Assembly: GCA_001593935.1 (NCBI GenBank)
Contig: LUCE01000026.1
Coordinates: forward strand, 1 to 34,040
Length of the DNA stretch: 34,040 bases
Direction of reading: 5' to 3'
From: Candidatus Bathyarchaeota archaeon B26-2
GTDB taxonomy: Archaea > Thermoproteota > Bathyarchaeia > Bathyarchaeales > B26-1
A program made the translations under genes and the position numbers. Below, in pieces: positions 7,530-16,058 of the stretch. The notes under the pieces are model-generated. The model saw only the letters and a list, made by a program, of their open reading frames with translations. It did not search any database and was not told the origin of the DNA. The stretch's first letter is position 1, and each line of letters starts with the position of its first letter.

Positions 7530-9635
7530 TTAAGGCTCTAAGGCTACAACCTCGTATTCCTTTAGGGTTGGAACGGTGAACCTAACTCCATCCTCAACAT
7601 CCTTAAGGTCGAGCTCCTCACCCAACCATAAGGCCTTGGCTCTCTCAAATCCATCGAAGCCGTGTAGGGTTACATCAATGTCCTTGAGGGCTACCACGGA
7701 CTCTATAGGCCTTGTCATCTCCGCTGTGAAGTTCACAAAGTGGACTAGGGTCCTACCTTTATGGGGTTGCTGTCGTATCGTGACTTCGACGCTTGAGGTG
7801 CAGTTCTCTAGGGTGATGAGGGGCTCAGCCATGATCTTAGCCGTGTTAGCTATGATTCTCCTATGGTCTGAAATATGGTAATTGTGGTAGTGCTCGAAGA
7901 GGTTCCCGGCTATGTATAGGCATCGACCCTCACCATACCGATTGATCAGTATGGCTGGATTCTCTGATTGTTGTGGGAGCCTCACATATCGAGCCGGCAT
8001 CTTCTCAAGGTATAGGGCTAGGGGCCTGGCCGTTGTCGGCTCGACCTCTATCCCATAGACTGGGCATGGCAGAAGCCTAGCGGTCAGACCCTCCATCACG
8101 GGCGACTCGGCATCCGCCACAGCCATGTAATCGATCCTCATCGGGCCGAATGTCCCTCTCTTAACCCTAACCCCAAAGACATCGGAGAGGCCGAATTCAT
8201 CTCGGAGGCCTCCATACTCATCATACCTTGACGCCTCGAAGCTTGCAATCAAGTTCCCTCCGCCCTTAATGTATTCTCTGACCACTTCAACCCTCTTCAT
8301 AGAGAGGCATGCGCAGTTTGGCATAACCAACATGTCGTAGCGGCTAAGGTTCTCCGATGTCAAGGCATCCTCGTCGATGACATCGAATGGGATATGGGAC
8401 CTAACGAAGGCTTCATAGCAGCCCAAGAAGCTTCTATAGAAGTTTCCGGCGGCCTCCCTCCTCTCTAAGCGTTCACCTTGAGGTGTGAAGTCTGTGACCG
8501 GGACACTAGCCCTATAATAATCCGCGGTCCTACTCGACCAGAAGAGTGCAACCTTAGCCAGAGACCGTGTTCCCTCAAGATACTCTGAGTTCCTCAATAA
8601 GAAACGGTTCATCTCGCCAGCCGCTTGGGCTCCAGGGTTATCAGCTAGGCGGAGAGGTATACCATACCATGGGTTAGCTCCATTCGCAACCGTATCGGCG
8701 TATAGCAACTTAGTCTCAGCTGGAGTTAGGAGGTAATAGTCCCAAGCCTTGTGGGCTCCAGCTATGAAGACGACGGTCGGCTTGCCCTCAGCTTGGGTCT
8801 CCAACAACTTGGCGGCCATTCCAGGCTTCCATAACGGTGTGGTCCTCAGATCATAGTACAAGAAGCCGCCCTCAGCACCGAGAATATCTTGGTATGACAT
8901 CAGCCTCCTGTTGTCTCTGGCTGCTGGCCAGGCGGGCCAGAGTCCGGTGCAGTTCATGTATATGATGGCCTCAGGCCTAACCTCCTTCAGAGTCTTCTCG
9001 GCATCTTTGAGGTATCTGGCTATACTATCATATCGGAACTCTATGAATCTCCTCCATGTGGGGTCCTTCCAGTCCTCCCTCCGGGGGAGTTCAACCCCAT
9101 ACTCCTCCATGAAGAGCTTCTGGCAGCTCTCACAGTAGCATGCTCCAGGGGCGAAGATCGGGCCGTCTAGGAAGACTCCATCTATCTCGTACCTTGCCAA
9201 GTCTCGGATTCCTTGGAAAGACCACTCACGGTATGGAGAGTTCACGCATGGCGCGCAGCCTGAACCATAAAGGTTGTCTATGATCCTGCCCTCAGAGTTT
9301 GCTTGGAGCCATTCTGGATGTTCCATTCCGAAGTCTTTGTTGAGCCAATGGACATTATAGTAGATTAGGACCTTTATTCCCCTCTTATGGGCCTCGGGTA
9401 TATACTCGCCGATGAAGTCCCTTGGAACCTCTTTGGCTATACTTGTCTTGAAGTAGAAGGTTCCCTTCTCCCCACCATAAACGTCGCTGCATGTTAAGTG
9501 TTCCATGTTGAAGCCGAGGTTCCTCTTCATCTCGGCGAGCTCGGCCGGATTGAGCTCTAGAAGCTCCTCGACGCTGTAGATTCCAAGATCCGCTATAGTC
9601 AGGATACCATACCACCAAGGTTTATGCTCACTCAT
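7530..9635 (-). CDS. GHL6-type glycoside hydrolase with beta-galactosidase trimerisation-like domain
   Basis: About 701 residues. The N-terminal TIM-barrel half has WWYGILTIADLGIYS, YIPEAHKRGIKVLIYYNVHW, and IDGVFLDGPIFAPGACYCESCQ. The FLDGP plus CYCxxC pattern is typical of the hypothetical glycosyl hydrolase 6 group. A following domain (LSRYDMLVMPNCACLS, VREYIKGGGNLIASFEASRYDE, GEGRCLYIAGNLFEHYH) resembles the glutamine-amidotransferase-like trimerisation domain of GH42 enzymes, and a C-terminal beta domain ends the protein. The substrate is unknown, probably a plant or microbial glycoside. No signal peptide is visible. ATG 9635 (GGGGGG seven bases upstream) is preferred to ATG 9689, whose 18 extra residues look unlike the family. 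It is divergent from the MFS gene. Confidence 0.82.
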   Translation of the reverse strand: MSEHKPWWYGILTIADLGIYSVEELLELNPAELAEMKRNLGFNMEHLTCSDVYGGEKGTFYFKTSIAKEVPRDFIGEYIPEAHKRGIKVLIYYNVHWLNKDFGMEHPEWLQANSEGRIIDNLYGSGCAPCVNSPYREWSFQGIRDLARYEIDGVFLDGPIFAPGACYCESCQKLFMEEYGVELPRREDWKDPTWRRFIEFRYDSIARYLKDAEKTLKEVRPEAIIYMNCTGLWPAWPAARDNRRLMSYQDILGAEGGFLYYDLRTTPLWKPGMAAKLLETQAEGKPTVVFIAGAHKAWDYYLLTPAETKLLYADTVANGANPWYGIPLRLADNPGAQAAGEMNRFLLRNSEYLEGTRSLAKVALFWSSRTADYYRASVPVTDFTPQGERLERREAAGNFYRSFLGCYEAFVRSHIPFDVIDEDALTSENLSRYDMLVMPNCACLSMKRVEVVREYIKGGGNLIASFEASRYDEYGGLRDEFGLSDVFGVRVKRGTFGPMRIDYMAVADAESPVMEGLTARLLPCPVYGIEVEPTTARPLALYLEKMPARYVRLPQQSENPAILINRYGEGRCLYIAGNLFEHYHNYHISDHRRIIANTAKIMAEPLITLENCTSSVEVTIRQQPHKGRTLVHFVNFTAEMTRPIESVVALKDIDVTLHGFDGFERAKALWLGEELDLKDVEDGVRFTVPTLKEYEVVALEP

Positions 9636-9837
9636 CTTGAGTCCCCCCAATCTAATAGTCTCTCTACCACTTAAGCCTTGCATGCTCATCCTCAGTATCT
9701 TCTCTACATAGAGGAGTCAAGGCCTATTTCGCGCGCTTGCAGAACTATTGATGGAATTGTGGCAATTATGGTTCTATGCCAAAAAGATAAAGAACCAAAA
9801 AAAGAAGGGGCTGGGACATCGCCAATATCTCCGTTAA

Positions 9838-9852
9838 ATATCTTACGGTAAA
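9838..9852. repeat. 15-base repeat, copy 2 (TTACCGTAA palindrome)
   Basis: This is an exact second copy of ATATCTTACGGTAAA (see 5569-5583). It lies in the 230-base gap between the divergent glycoside hydrolase and MFS genes. On the minus strand it continues into ATTTAA, again like BRE plus TATA, but about 150-200 bases before the hydrolase start. It could be a promoter element or an operator for the divergent pair. Confidence 0.45.
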
Positions 9853-9922
9853 TTTTTGTGGTCGGAGTTCCATCAATCATAACCTTAAGAGGCTCGAGAC
9901 TATAGAAGAGGGGACCGCGTCG

Positions 9923-11179
9923 GTGGCAAGGGCTCTGAGGACGTTTAGGGACTTCATGCGTAGGCAGAGGTCCAATTTCCACGTCCTCGTGGTTAGAGGT
10001 GTCTGTACGAGCTTCTCTAAGGGCCTAACACAGAACTACACCTCGATCTACATAGTGGAGCTCGGAGCGGACCCGATTCAGCTCGGAGGCTTAAGCGGTG
10101 TTGGAAGTTTGGTTAACACATTCGTCTCGGCTCCGATCGGCTGGCTTGCCGACCGATACAGCCTAAAGACCGCCTTCCTCCTAGGATTGATCTTGGAAGT
10201 TTTGATGCCCCTCTTCTTCGCGCTATCTTGGAGCTGGGAGATGTTAGTCATACCGGTAATTCTCTCATCCATGACGATGGTTACAACCCTAACGATCGAG
10301 AGAGTTCTGACCGCAGACTCCTTAAGAGACAAAGATAGAGCCACGGGTTTCGGGGTCTTCATGACATTAAGCCAGATACCGGCCATGATCTCCCCGGTTA
10401 TAGCGGGGTTGATCGTTACATGGCTTGGGGGAATATCAGCCGAGGCCATCCGTCCCCTCTTCTATATCGCTTTCGTCGTATCATTGCTTACGTCGGCTTG
10501 GGCATACCTTAAGCTGAAGGAGGTCGGCCCAAGTCCAAGACTCAGTCAAGAAGGGTTCTTCAGCGGTTTTAAGAGCGTCTTAGCTGGTAGATGGTGGCTG
10601 AAACGGTGGCTTATGGTGGAGCTGTTGGGCTCATTCATCTTCGGCTCGACCATGCCCTTCATAATGGTCTACGCAGCCGACGTTAAAGGCGCGGACGCGA
10701 TCACGTTAGGGGTCATGGGCTCGGCTCTGAGTCTCGTCTCAACAATATTCTCCATACCCTTTGGGAGGCTGGCTGACAAAATCGGGAGGAAGAAGACGAT
10801 CCTCCTTTTGAGGCCAGCCCTATACCTCTCCTATCTACTCCTAGTCTGGGCTCCGAGGCCGGAGTTCTTAATCTTGTCCTTCGCGCTTAGAGGCATCCTC
10901 TGGAGCAGCTTCAACGTCTGGGTATCCATGCAGATGGAGCTCGTCCCACGAGGCGAGAGAGGTAGGTGGGGAGGGACAATCAACACATTCAGGAGCATAG
11001 TTAGGATTCCAGCCCCAATTATAGGCGGACTCTTATGGACTTACATCAACCCTTCGGTTCCTTTCCTCCTCCTAATCTTAATCGACGCCCTGATAAGAAT
11101 GCCGATCCTCTCGACGATGCCTGAGACCCTAACCGAACTAGAGAAGAGCAGAAGTACTCAACAATCAAAGCCCGGTTAA
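9923..11179 (+). CDS. Major facilitator superfamily transporter
   Basis: 418 residues with about 12 hydrophobic segments, a cytoplasmic loop with the MFS signature GWLADRYSLKTAF (about residues 73-85), and the repeat GRLADKIGRKKT in the second half (about 284-295), which shows the two-fold 6+6 organisation. It is an inner-membrane secondary transporter; the substrate cannot be read from the sequence. The divergent glycoside hydrolase and nearby esterase suggest uptake of sugars or oligosaccharides, though drug-efflux members look similar. The GTG at 9923 follows GAGGGG with about 11-base spacing; the ATG at 9956 is an alternative start. It is convergent with gltX, with 47 bases between stops. 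Confidence 0.85.
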   Translation: MARALRTFRDFMRRQRSNFHVLVVRGVCTSFSKGLTQNYTSIYIVELGADPIQLGGLSGVGSLVNTFVSAPIGWLADRYSLKTAFLLGLILEVLMPLFFALSWSWEMLVIPVILSSMTMVTTLTIERVLTADSLRDKDRATGFGVFMTLSQIPAMISPVIAGLIVTWLGGISAEAIRPLFYIAFVVSLLTSAWAYLKLKEVGPSPRLSQEGFFSGFKSVLAGRWWLKRWLMVELLGSFIFGSTMPFIMVYAADVKGADAITLGVMGSALSLVSTIFSIPFGRLADKIGRKKTILLLRPALYLSYLLLVWAPRPEFLILSFALRGILWSSFNVWVSMQMELVPRGERGRWGGTINTFRSIVRIPAPIIGGLLWTYINPSVPFLLLILIDALIRMPILSTMPETLTELEKSRSTQQSKPG

Positions 11180-11226
11180 AGATCGAACTGGTGTCGGACC
11201 TTCATCTAGGACACGGGTTGAATCCT

Positions 11227-12969
11227 TCACTTGTGAGCGAAGTATACCGTGAACCCTTCATCTATGCGGTCGACTCGGACGAAGCCGAAACGTTCAAACT
11301 GGACGATGTCCCCGACATGGACGCCTTTGAAGTTCTCCTCGACGAGCCCAGAAGTAATCGAGCCGTCGGGCATAACAACGTCGCATGGAAGTCCGCTTCC
11401 ATCCGGTATCCAATGGATGAGGGGGGCTCCCAGCCTCCTAGCCTCCTCGTGAGGCCGGCTGTGGAAGACCCCGATTGCACGTTTTCTATCTAGGGACTCA
11501 ACCTTGAAGTTGAAGAGCCCTATGAGACGTATAACGGCGCCTCTCTTGAGAAGGTTCAAGTCCGAATCTGAGATCAAGATCGATGCCTCGCCGTTGATGG
11601 GCTCTATGCAGAGACGGCGTGAACCGACCTCCGGACGGTTGGGATGTAACGGAACCTCGGCCGTGAAGCGTTGTGGAACCTCTCTAACTAAGAGCTTAAA
11701 GGGGTTCTTCACGAAGAAGTATCTCTTAGCCTCGGGATCAACGACCTTCCGGTTGTGGGCGTAAAGGTTCTCCCAGCTCAGAACTATGTCTGCCGATCTG
11801 GGCCCGATCTCGATTATTAGGCGCCTTATGGCTTCAGGCCTTATTCCACGCCTCCTTAAGGCCGCAAACGTGGCGAGTCTGGGGTCGTCCCAGCCCTCAT
11901 AGAGCCCGCTTCTGACATCTCGAAGGATCTTAGATTTGCTCAAAGAGGCTCCGACAATCTTGAGCCTTCCATAATGGATGGCCTCCGGATACTCCCATCC
12001 GAGGTGTCGGTAGAGATACTCTTGTCTCAGTTGGTTGCTTAGGTGTTCCTTCCCCCTTATTATGTGGGTTACCCCCAACAAATGGTCGTCGATGCCGCTT
12101 GCGAAGTTGTAGAGGGGCCAAACCCGGTATTTATCTCCAACCCTCGGGTGTGGATACCTTCTTGTATCGATTATTCTGAAGGCCGGCCAGTCCCTAATAG
12201 CTGGGTTGGGGTGGTTCAAGTCAGTCTTCACCCTCATGACCGCTTCGCCCTCTCCGTAGGATCCATCGAGCATCTTCTCCCATCGAGAGAGGCTCTCGCT
12301 AGGTTCTAGTCCCCTACAGGAGCACGGCTCCTTGAGCAAAATTTTGGCCCTAAACTCTTCAGGTGTGCATGTGCAGATGTAGGCCTTACCATCTTCAAGA
12401 AGCCTCTCAGCATACTCGTAATAAATCTGAACTCTATCACTCTGGATGTATTCTTCGTCCCACTTACACCCAAGCCAGAGGAGGTCCTCCCTAATCATCT
12501 CGAAGAACTGGAGGGCCGACCTCTTCAACCGGGGGTCGGTATCTTCGAATCGAAGTAGGAATCTGCCCTTGTATATGCGGGCGTACTCATGGCTTAAGAT
12601 GATGGCCCTAGCGGAGCCGAGGTGTAAGGCGCAGTCGGGGTTCGGCGCGAACCTCGTGACGACTCGGTCGTACTTCTCAACGTTCGGGAGTGGAGGTAAC
12701 GCCCTTTCTTTCTCCTCCTTCTCTACAGCCTCAGCTAGAGCCTGGGGCCACCTCTCCTCAACTATCCTTCTCTGTTCAGCCGGGGTGAGATCATTAACAC
12801 TTTGGACAACGTTCTTCACGACCGGCATGAGGTCTCTAACGTTCACCCTCAGCTCCGGCCGCACAGCTAGAAGTCTACCGAGAACGGGTTTAACCTTAGC
12901 CTTTCCGTCATGCTTTATAGCGTTCAGAAGCGCTATCCTCAGAATCTCTTCCTCGATCTTTTCGTTCAT
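11227..12969 (-). CDS. gltX: Glutamyl-tRNA synthetase (archaeal class I GluRS)
   Basis: About 580 residues. The class I ATP site is seen as ALHLGSAR (HIGH motif) and ASLSKSKI (KMSKS motif), with RFAPNPD before the first and RFEDTDPR after it. The C-terminal half is the beta-barrel anticodon-binding type shared with GlnRS, as usual for archaeal GluRS. Paired CTC and CSC motifs in the inserted domain may bind zinc. Many archaea use this enzyme to charge both tRNA-Glu and tRNA-Gln (the latter corrected by GatDE); a GlnRS role cannot be excluded by eye. The ATG at 12969 fits the family's N-terminus (MNEKIEEEILRIALLNAIKH) better than the GTG at 13002. It is the last gene of the superoperon. Confidence 0.95.
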   Translation of the reverse strand: MNEKIEEEILRIALLNAIKHDGKAKVKPVLGRLLAVRPELRVNVRDLMPVVKNVVQSVNDLTPAEQRRIVEERWPQALAEAVEKEEKERALPPLPNVEKYDRVVTRFAPNPDCALHLGSARAIILSHEYARIYKGRFLLRFEDTDPRLKRSALQFFEMIREDLLWLGCKWDEEYIQSDRVQIYYEYAERLLEDGKAYICTCTPEEFRAKILLKEPCSCRGLEPSESLSRWEKMLDGSYGEGEAVMRVKTDLNHPNPAIRDWPAFRIIDTRRYPHPRVGDKYRVWPLYNFASGIDDHLLGVTHIIRGKEHLSNQLRQEYLYRHLGWEYPEAIHYGRLKIVGASLSKSKILRDVRSGLYEGWDDPRLATFAALRRRGIRPEAIRRLIIEIGPRSADIVLSWENLYAHNRKVVDPEAKRYFFVKNPFKLLVREVPQRFTAEVPLHPNRPEVGSRRLCIEPINGEASILISDSDLNLLKRGAVIRLIGLFNFKVESLDRKRAIGVFHSRPHEEARRLGAPLIHWIPDGSGLPCDVVMPDGSITSGLVEENFKGVHVGDIVQFERFGFVRVDRIDEGFTVYFAHK

Positions 12970-13027
12970 CTCTAGGTCTGTCCCTCGCAAGACTTGAGGC
13001 ACAGTAGCTGTGCTCTTAGGTGAGAGC

Positions 13028-14008
13028 CTATATGCTTCTCTCGATGAGGAAGTCCGCGAGTGCTGAGAGCATCTCCTTGGCTTCTGAGGGCGGCATAACC
13101 CTGTCGACCTCGCTCCAGCTCTCCTTCCTCAACCTGAGAGCTAGTTCCTTCGCGTATTCGATAGCGCCGTATCTTTTAATTATCTCTATCGCCTCTTCTC
13201 GGAGGTTCTTATCTCTAGTATGCATCTTCAGAATCTCCAGGAGACGGCTCCTATCTTCAGAGGTCGCCCTCTTAAGCGTATATACGACCATTAGAGACCG
13301 TTTTCCCTCAGTTATGTCCATTCCCACCCCGCCCTTCCCCTCCGCGAACTTGACACCGGTTAAGTCCAGAACATCGTCCTGTATCTGGAAGGCTACACCG
13401 ATCGACTCAGCGAACCGTCCAACCTTCTCGACAACTCCGTCTCCAGCTCCAGCCAAGACGGCTCCAATCTCAGCCGCAACTCTAGCCAAGGTACCAGTCT
13501 TGTAGGTGCACATCTGGAGATACTGTTCCACAGTGGCGTCGTCGGCGTTCGCCAGTCCCCTATGCCACGCCAAGTCCATCGCCTGCCCCAGACAAAGGTT
13601 GACCATACCCCTCACGAAGGCTTCGTATATCCTGTTAGCCTGCTCTAACGTGATCTTCCCTTTGTTCTCTCTCAGGACGAGCATGGGGATGAAGTACATG
13701 GCTTGAGACAAGTTCACTGAGATGTCAAGGCCGAAGATTCGGTACGTGCAAGGTTTTCCCCTCCTTAGGGCGGAGGAGTCCTCGATGTCGTCGGCTATGA
13801 GCGTCCCGTTGTGGATGACCTCTGGAATTATCGCGAAGTCCATAAACTCTTCTGGTTCTCCTCCTAAAGCCTCGCAGACTAGAAGTAGGAGGGCGGGCCT
13901 CCACCTTTTCCCTCCCCTATCGAGGAAGTCCCATAGGGGTTCAGATATAGCCTTCGTTAAAGCCTCGAGGTCAAGCTGATATGAAGGAGAGTCCAGCTTG
14001 AAGATCAA
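13028..14008 (-). CDS. idsA: Prenyl diphosphate synthase (GGPP synthase type), long frame
   Basis: 326 residues from a TTG at 14008. GGKRWRPALL is at 32-41. The two aspartate-rich Mg-binding motifs are DDIED (73-77) and QDDVLDLTG (from 210). The enzyme condenses IPP with allylic diphosphates to make geranylgeranyl diphosphate for archaeal membrane lipids. The TTG start (with AAGGA seven bases upstream) is doubtful: the frame stays open upstream to 14065, encoding IEKYIPRAFKDSS, which looks like genuine protein, and no better start lies there. The natural start is probably the ATG at 14126, in another frame (see next entry). It lies between fni and gltX in the isoprenoid part of the superoperon. 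Confidence 0.9.
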   Translation of the reverse strand: MIFKLDSPSYQLDLEALTKAISEPLWDFLDRGGKRWRPALLLLVCEALGGEPEEFMDFAIIPEVIHNGTLIADDIEDSSALRRGKPCTYRIFGLDISVNLSQAMYFIPMLVLRENKGKITLEQANRIYEAFVRGMVNLCLGQAMDLAWHRGLANADDATVEQYLQMCTYKTGTLARVAAEIGAVLAGAGDGVVEKVGRFAESIGVAFQIQDDVLDLTGVKFAEGKGGVGMDITEGKRSLMVVYTLKRATSEDRSRLLEILKMHTRDKNLREEAIEIIKRYGAIEYAKELALRLRKESWSEVDRVMPPSEAKEMLSALADFLIERSI

Positions 14009-14042
14009 GGAAGAATCCTTAAAGGCTCTAGGTATATACTTC

Positions 14043-14126
14043 TCAATCCTTTCTAGCGGTCTTTTCTAAATAAGCCTTCAAATCCGCGTATACTCCCCTC
14101 TCGGCTATGCCATAACGCCGACTCAT
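14043..14126 (-). CDS. Likely true 5' end of idsA, separated by a +1 frameshift
   Basis: A 27-codon frame (MSRRYGIAERGVYADLKAYL, then EKTARKD, then TGA) begins with an ATG that overlaps the fni stop as ATGA and is preceded at 7-8 bases by a strong ribosome binding site, GGAGGAGG. Its end overlaps the upstream open part of the idsA frame between 14065 and 14043. A one-base forward shift there gives ...YLEKTARK joined to IEKYIPRAFKDSS and on into idsA. Prenyl synthases normally have such a helix before the GGKRxRP motif. It may be a sequencing error, a real mutation rescued by the internal TTG, or programmed frameshifting at GAT-TGA. Alternatively it is a stand-alone 27-residue peptide. Confidence 0.6.
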   Translation of the reverse strand: MSRRYGIAERGVYADLKAYLEKTARKD

Positions 14127-15226
14127 CTATTAAGCCTCCTCCTCGCATATAGATCGGGCTCGAAGCCCCTGGCCCGAAGCCACTCGGCCGTCCTTCCTGT
14201 GAGGACGAGTGGGACTTCCTTCAGCCTCTTCACCGAGTCCGCGCCTACAAGGAACATTATGTTCCTCAGCTGGTCGATCATGTTGTTCAGCAGCCGCTCA
14301 ACTTTGTCAGCCCCCTTAAGGGCTGGAGCCAAAACTGGTGAGGCGAACCCAACTAGGCTGGCTCCTAGAGCTATGGCCTTCGCGGCGTCGTTGCCAGATC
14401 GTATGCCGCCGGAGGCTATGACTGGTATGCTGACCGACTGAACAGTCTCGACTAGGCTGACGGCCGTCGGTATCCCCCAGTCCCAGAGGAGCTCACCGAG
14501 CCTCTGGGACGAGTCGTTACCTCGCTTCTTCGCTCTGTGATACTCGACGGCTGCCCAGCTCGTTCCTCCCGCCCCAGAGACATCTATCCCTGCAACACCA
14601 GCAGCTTCAAGCATACCGGCATCCTCCGCGGCTATCCCCGCCCCGGTCTCCTTCACTATAACCGGCACCTCGAGACCCTTAGCAACCTCCCCTATACTCT
14701 CGAGTATACCTTTGTAGGTGGTCTCCCCTTCCGGTTGAACAGCCTCTTGAAGCGGGTTCAAGTGTATCGCTAAGGCGTCGGCCTCGATCATCTCGACGGC
14801 CCGCCTCAAGTCTTTGAGGCTGTACCCCCTTACGAGTTGAGGGCCGCCTATATTGGCTATGAGGAAGGCGTTCGGCGCCTTCTCTCTTGCGATCGTGAAA
14901 GTCGCCTCTAGAGTTGGATCTTCTAGGGCAGCCCTCTGACTTCCGACGCCCATGCCTAAGCCGAGCCTCTCAACGGCCTCCGCTATCGAGGCGTTTACTT
15001 TAAGAGCCTTAGGGGTACCCCCCGTTATTCCCTCGACGATGAGAGGGGCCGAGAACTCATGGTTGAACAGTCGAGTTGAAAGATTTATCTCGTCCCGGTT
15101 AATCTCCGGTAAGGCCCTATGCACAAGAAAGATCTCTTCGAACCCCGTGGTTATCCTCCTAGCCTTGACCTCCTCCTCTAGGCAGATCCTCAAGTGGTCC
15201 GACTTCCTCTCTTCCGTGGGGCCCAT
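14123..15226 (-). CDS. fni: Type 2 isopentenyl-diphosphate delta-isomerase (FMN-dependent)
   Basis: About 367 residues. Features include the N-terminal RKSDHLRICLEEEV, APLIVEGITGGTPKALKVN, LGMGVGSQRAALEDP, IDVSGAGGTSWAAVEYHR, and the FMN-phosphate region IPVIASGGIRSGNDAAKAIALGA. It interconverts IPP and DMAPP using reduced FMN. The frame extends to a GTG at 15280, but ATG 15226 fits the family's N-terminus; it has AAGG close upstream and leaves a 16-base gap after the IPK stop. It is translationally coupled to the next gene by an ATGA overlap at 14126-14123. In several archaea an RNase J gene follows here; it is absent. Confidence 0.93.
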   Translation of the reverse strand: MGPTEERKSDHLRICLEEEVKARRITTGFEEIFLVHRALPEINRDEINLSTRLFNHEFSAPLIVEGITGGTPKALKVNASIAEAVERLGLGMGVGSQRAALEDPTLEATFTIAREKAPNAFLIANIGGPQLVRGYSLKDLRRAVEMIEADALAIHLNPLQEAVQPEGETTYKGILESIGEVAKGLEVPVIVKETGAGIAAEDAGMLEAAGVAGIDVSGAGGTSWAAVEYHRAKKRGNDSSQRLGELLWDWGIPTAVSLVETVQSVSIPVIASGGIRSGNDAAKAIALGASLVGFASPVLAPALKGADKVERLLNNMIDQLRNIMFLVGADSVKRLKEVPLVLTGRTAEWLRARGFEPDLYARRRLNR

Positions 15227-15242
15227 CAGAAGCCTTGCCTCT

Positions 15243-16058
15243 TTATTCTTTCGTGATCTCCGTTCCAATTCCGGGTTCACCCTTTAAGGCTTTGTAGACG
15301 TTTCTTGGTTTCAACGCGTTCACTATCAAGGCTTTGGCACCACGCTTGATTGGGGGTATCAACTCTAAAATCTTGCCCATCATCCCGCCTGTTACGTCTG
15401 GAGAGGACGAGCCTCTTATCCCACGCCATATCTCTTCGAGGTCCTTAATTGTTAGGTGCTGTATAAGCCTAGCTGAAGGGTTGAGTTTCGGGTCTTCTGT
15501 GTAGAGACCGTCGACGTCTACGCCCATAATGATGCGTTCAGCCCCAAGCCTAACGGCCAGCAAGGCCGCTATCTGGTCCCCAGAGAGGATGGCGAACCCC
15601 TTCTCTAGGTCCAAGGTCACATCTCCATAGAGGATGGGGACCAAGCCGAGGTCGATAGCCATCCTTATAGGCTTATCCTCGAGGCCATACACCCGACCCA
15701 TCCTTGTAACCGTGAATGATGAGGGCGGCATCCCGAAGGCTGGGATCCCCTCCTCGATTAGAGCCTCGACGACGAGCTTATTGAGGGAAACCATGGCTTC
15801 ATGTGTCTTTGAGAAGCCTACCAACTGAGATGGGTCTCTGAAGCCCTCTTTAAGCCTATACTTCTCAGCTAATGGATGGCCGAAGCTTCCGCCTCCATGA
15901 ATCAAGATGAGAGGGGAGACCTCAGCCTCTGAGACCTCTCGAGCTAGCCGTCTTATGACAGACATGCTGGGGGTTAAAGGCGTTCCTTTCTCTGTTATAG
16001 CTGAGCCTCCCAGTTTGAGTATGGTCGGCTTCCTTTCAGCGTTATCTCTGTTCCTCAA
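15243..16058 (-). CDS. ipk: Isopentenyl phosphate kinase
   Basis: 271 residues of the amino acid kinase fold. LKLGGSAIT at 15-23 is the ATP-phosphate loop, and IHGGGSFGHPLAEKY at 53-67 has the His (residue 61) that is diagnostic for IPK over other kinases of the fold. Also seen are LSGDQIAALLAVRLGAERI, GVDVDGLYTEDPKLNP, and VTGGMMGKI. It phosphorylates isopentenyl phosphate to IPP, the last step of the archaeal mevalonate pathways. The only plausible start is a TTG at 16058, which overlaps the mevalonate kinase end by 17 bases; GAGGA abuts it, so translation is probably coupled. Confidence 0.94.
   Translation of the reverse strand: MRNRDNAERKPTILKLGGSAITEKGTPLTPSMSVIRRLAREVSEAEVSPLILIHGGGSFGHPLAEKYRLKEGFRDPSQLVGFSKTHEAMVSLNKLVVEALIEEGIPAFGMPPSSFTVTRMGRVYGLEDKPIRMAIDLGLVPILYGDVTLDLEKGFAILSGDQIAALLAVRLGAERIIMGVDVDGLYTEDPKLNPSARLIQHLTIKDLEEIWRGIRGSSSPDVTGGMMGKILELIPPIKRGAKALIVNALKPRNVYKALKGEPGIGTEITKE

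Noticed and set aside
12446-12997. 183-codon plus-strand open frame
   Set aside because: It is antisense to GluRS, whose motifs are certain. The Ser/Arg-rich text is typical of a shadow frame.
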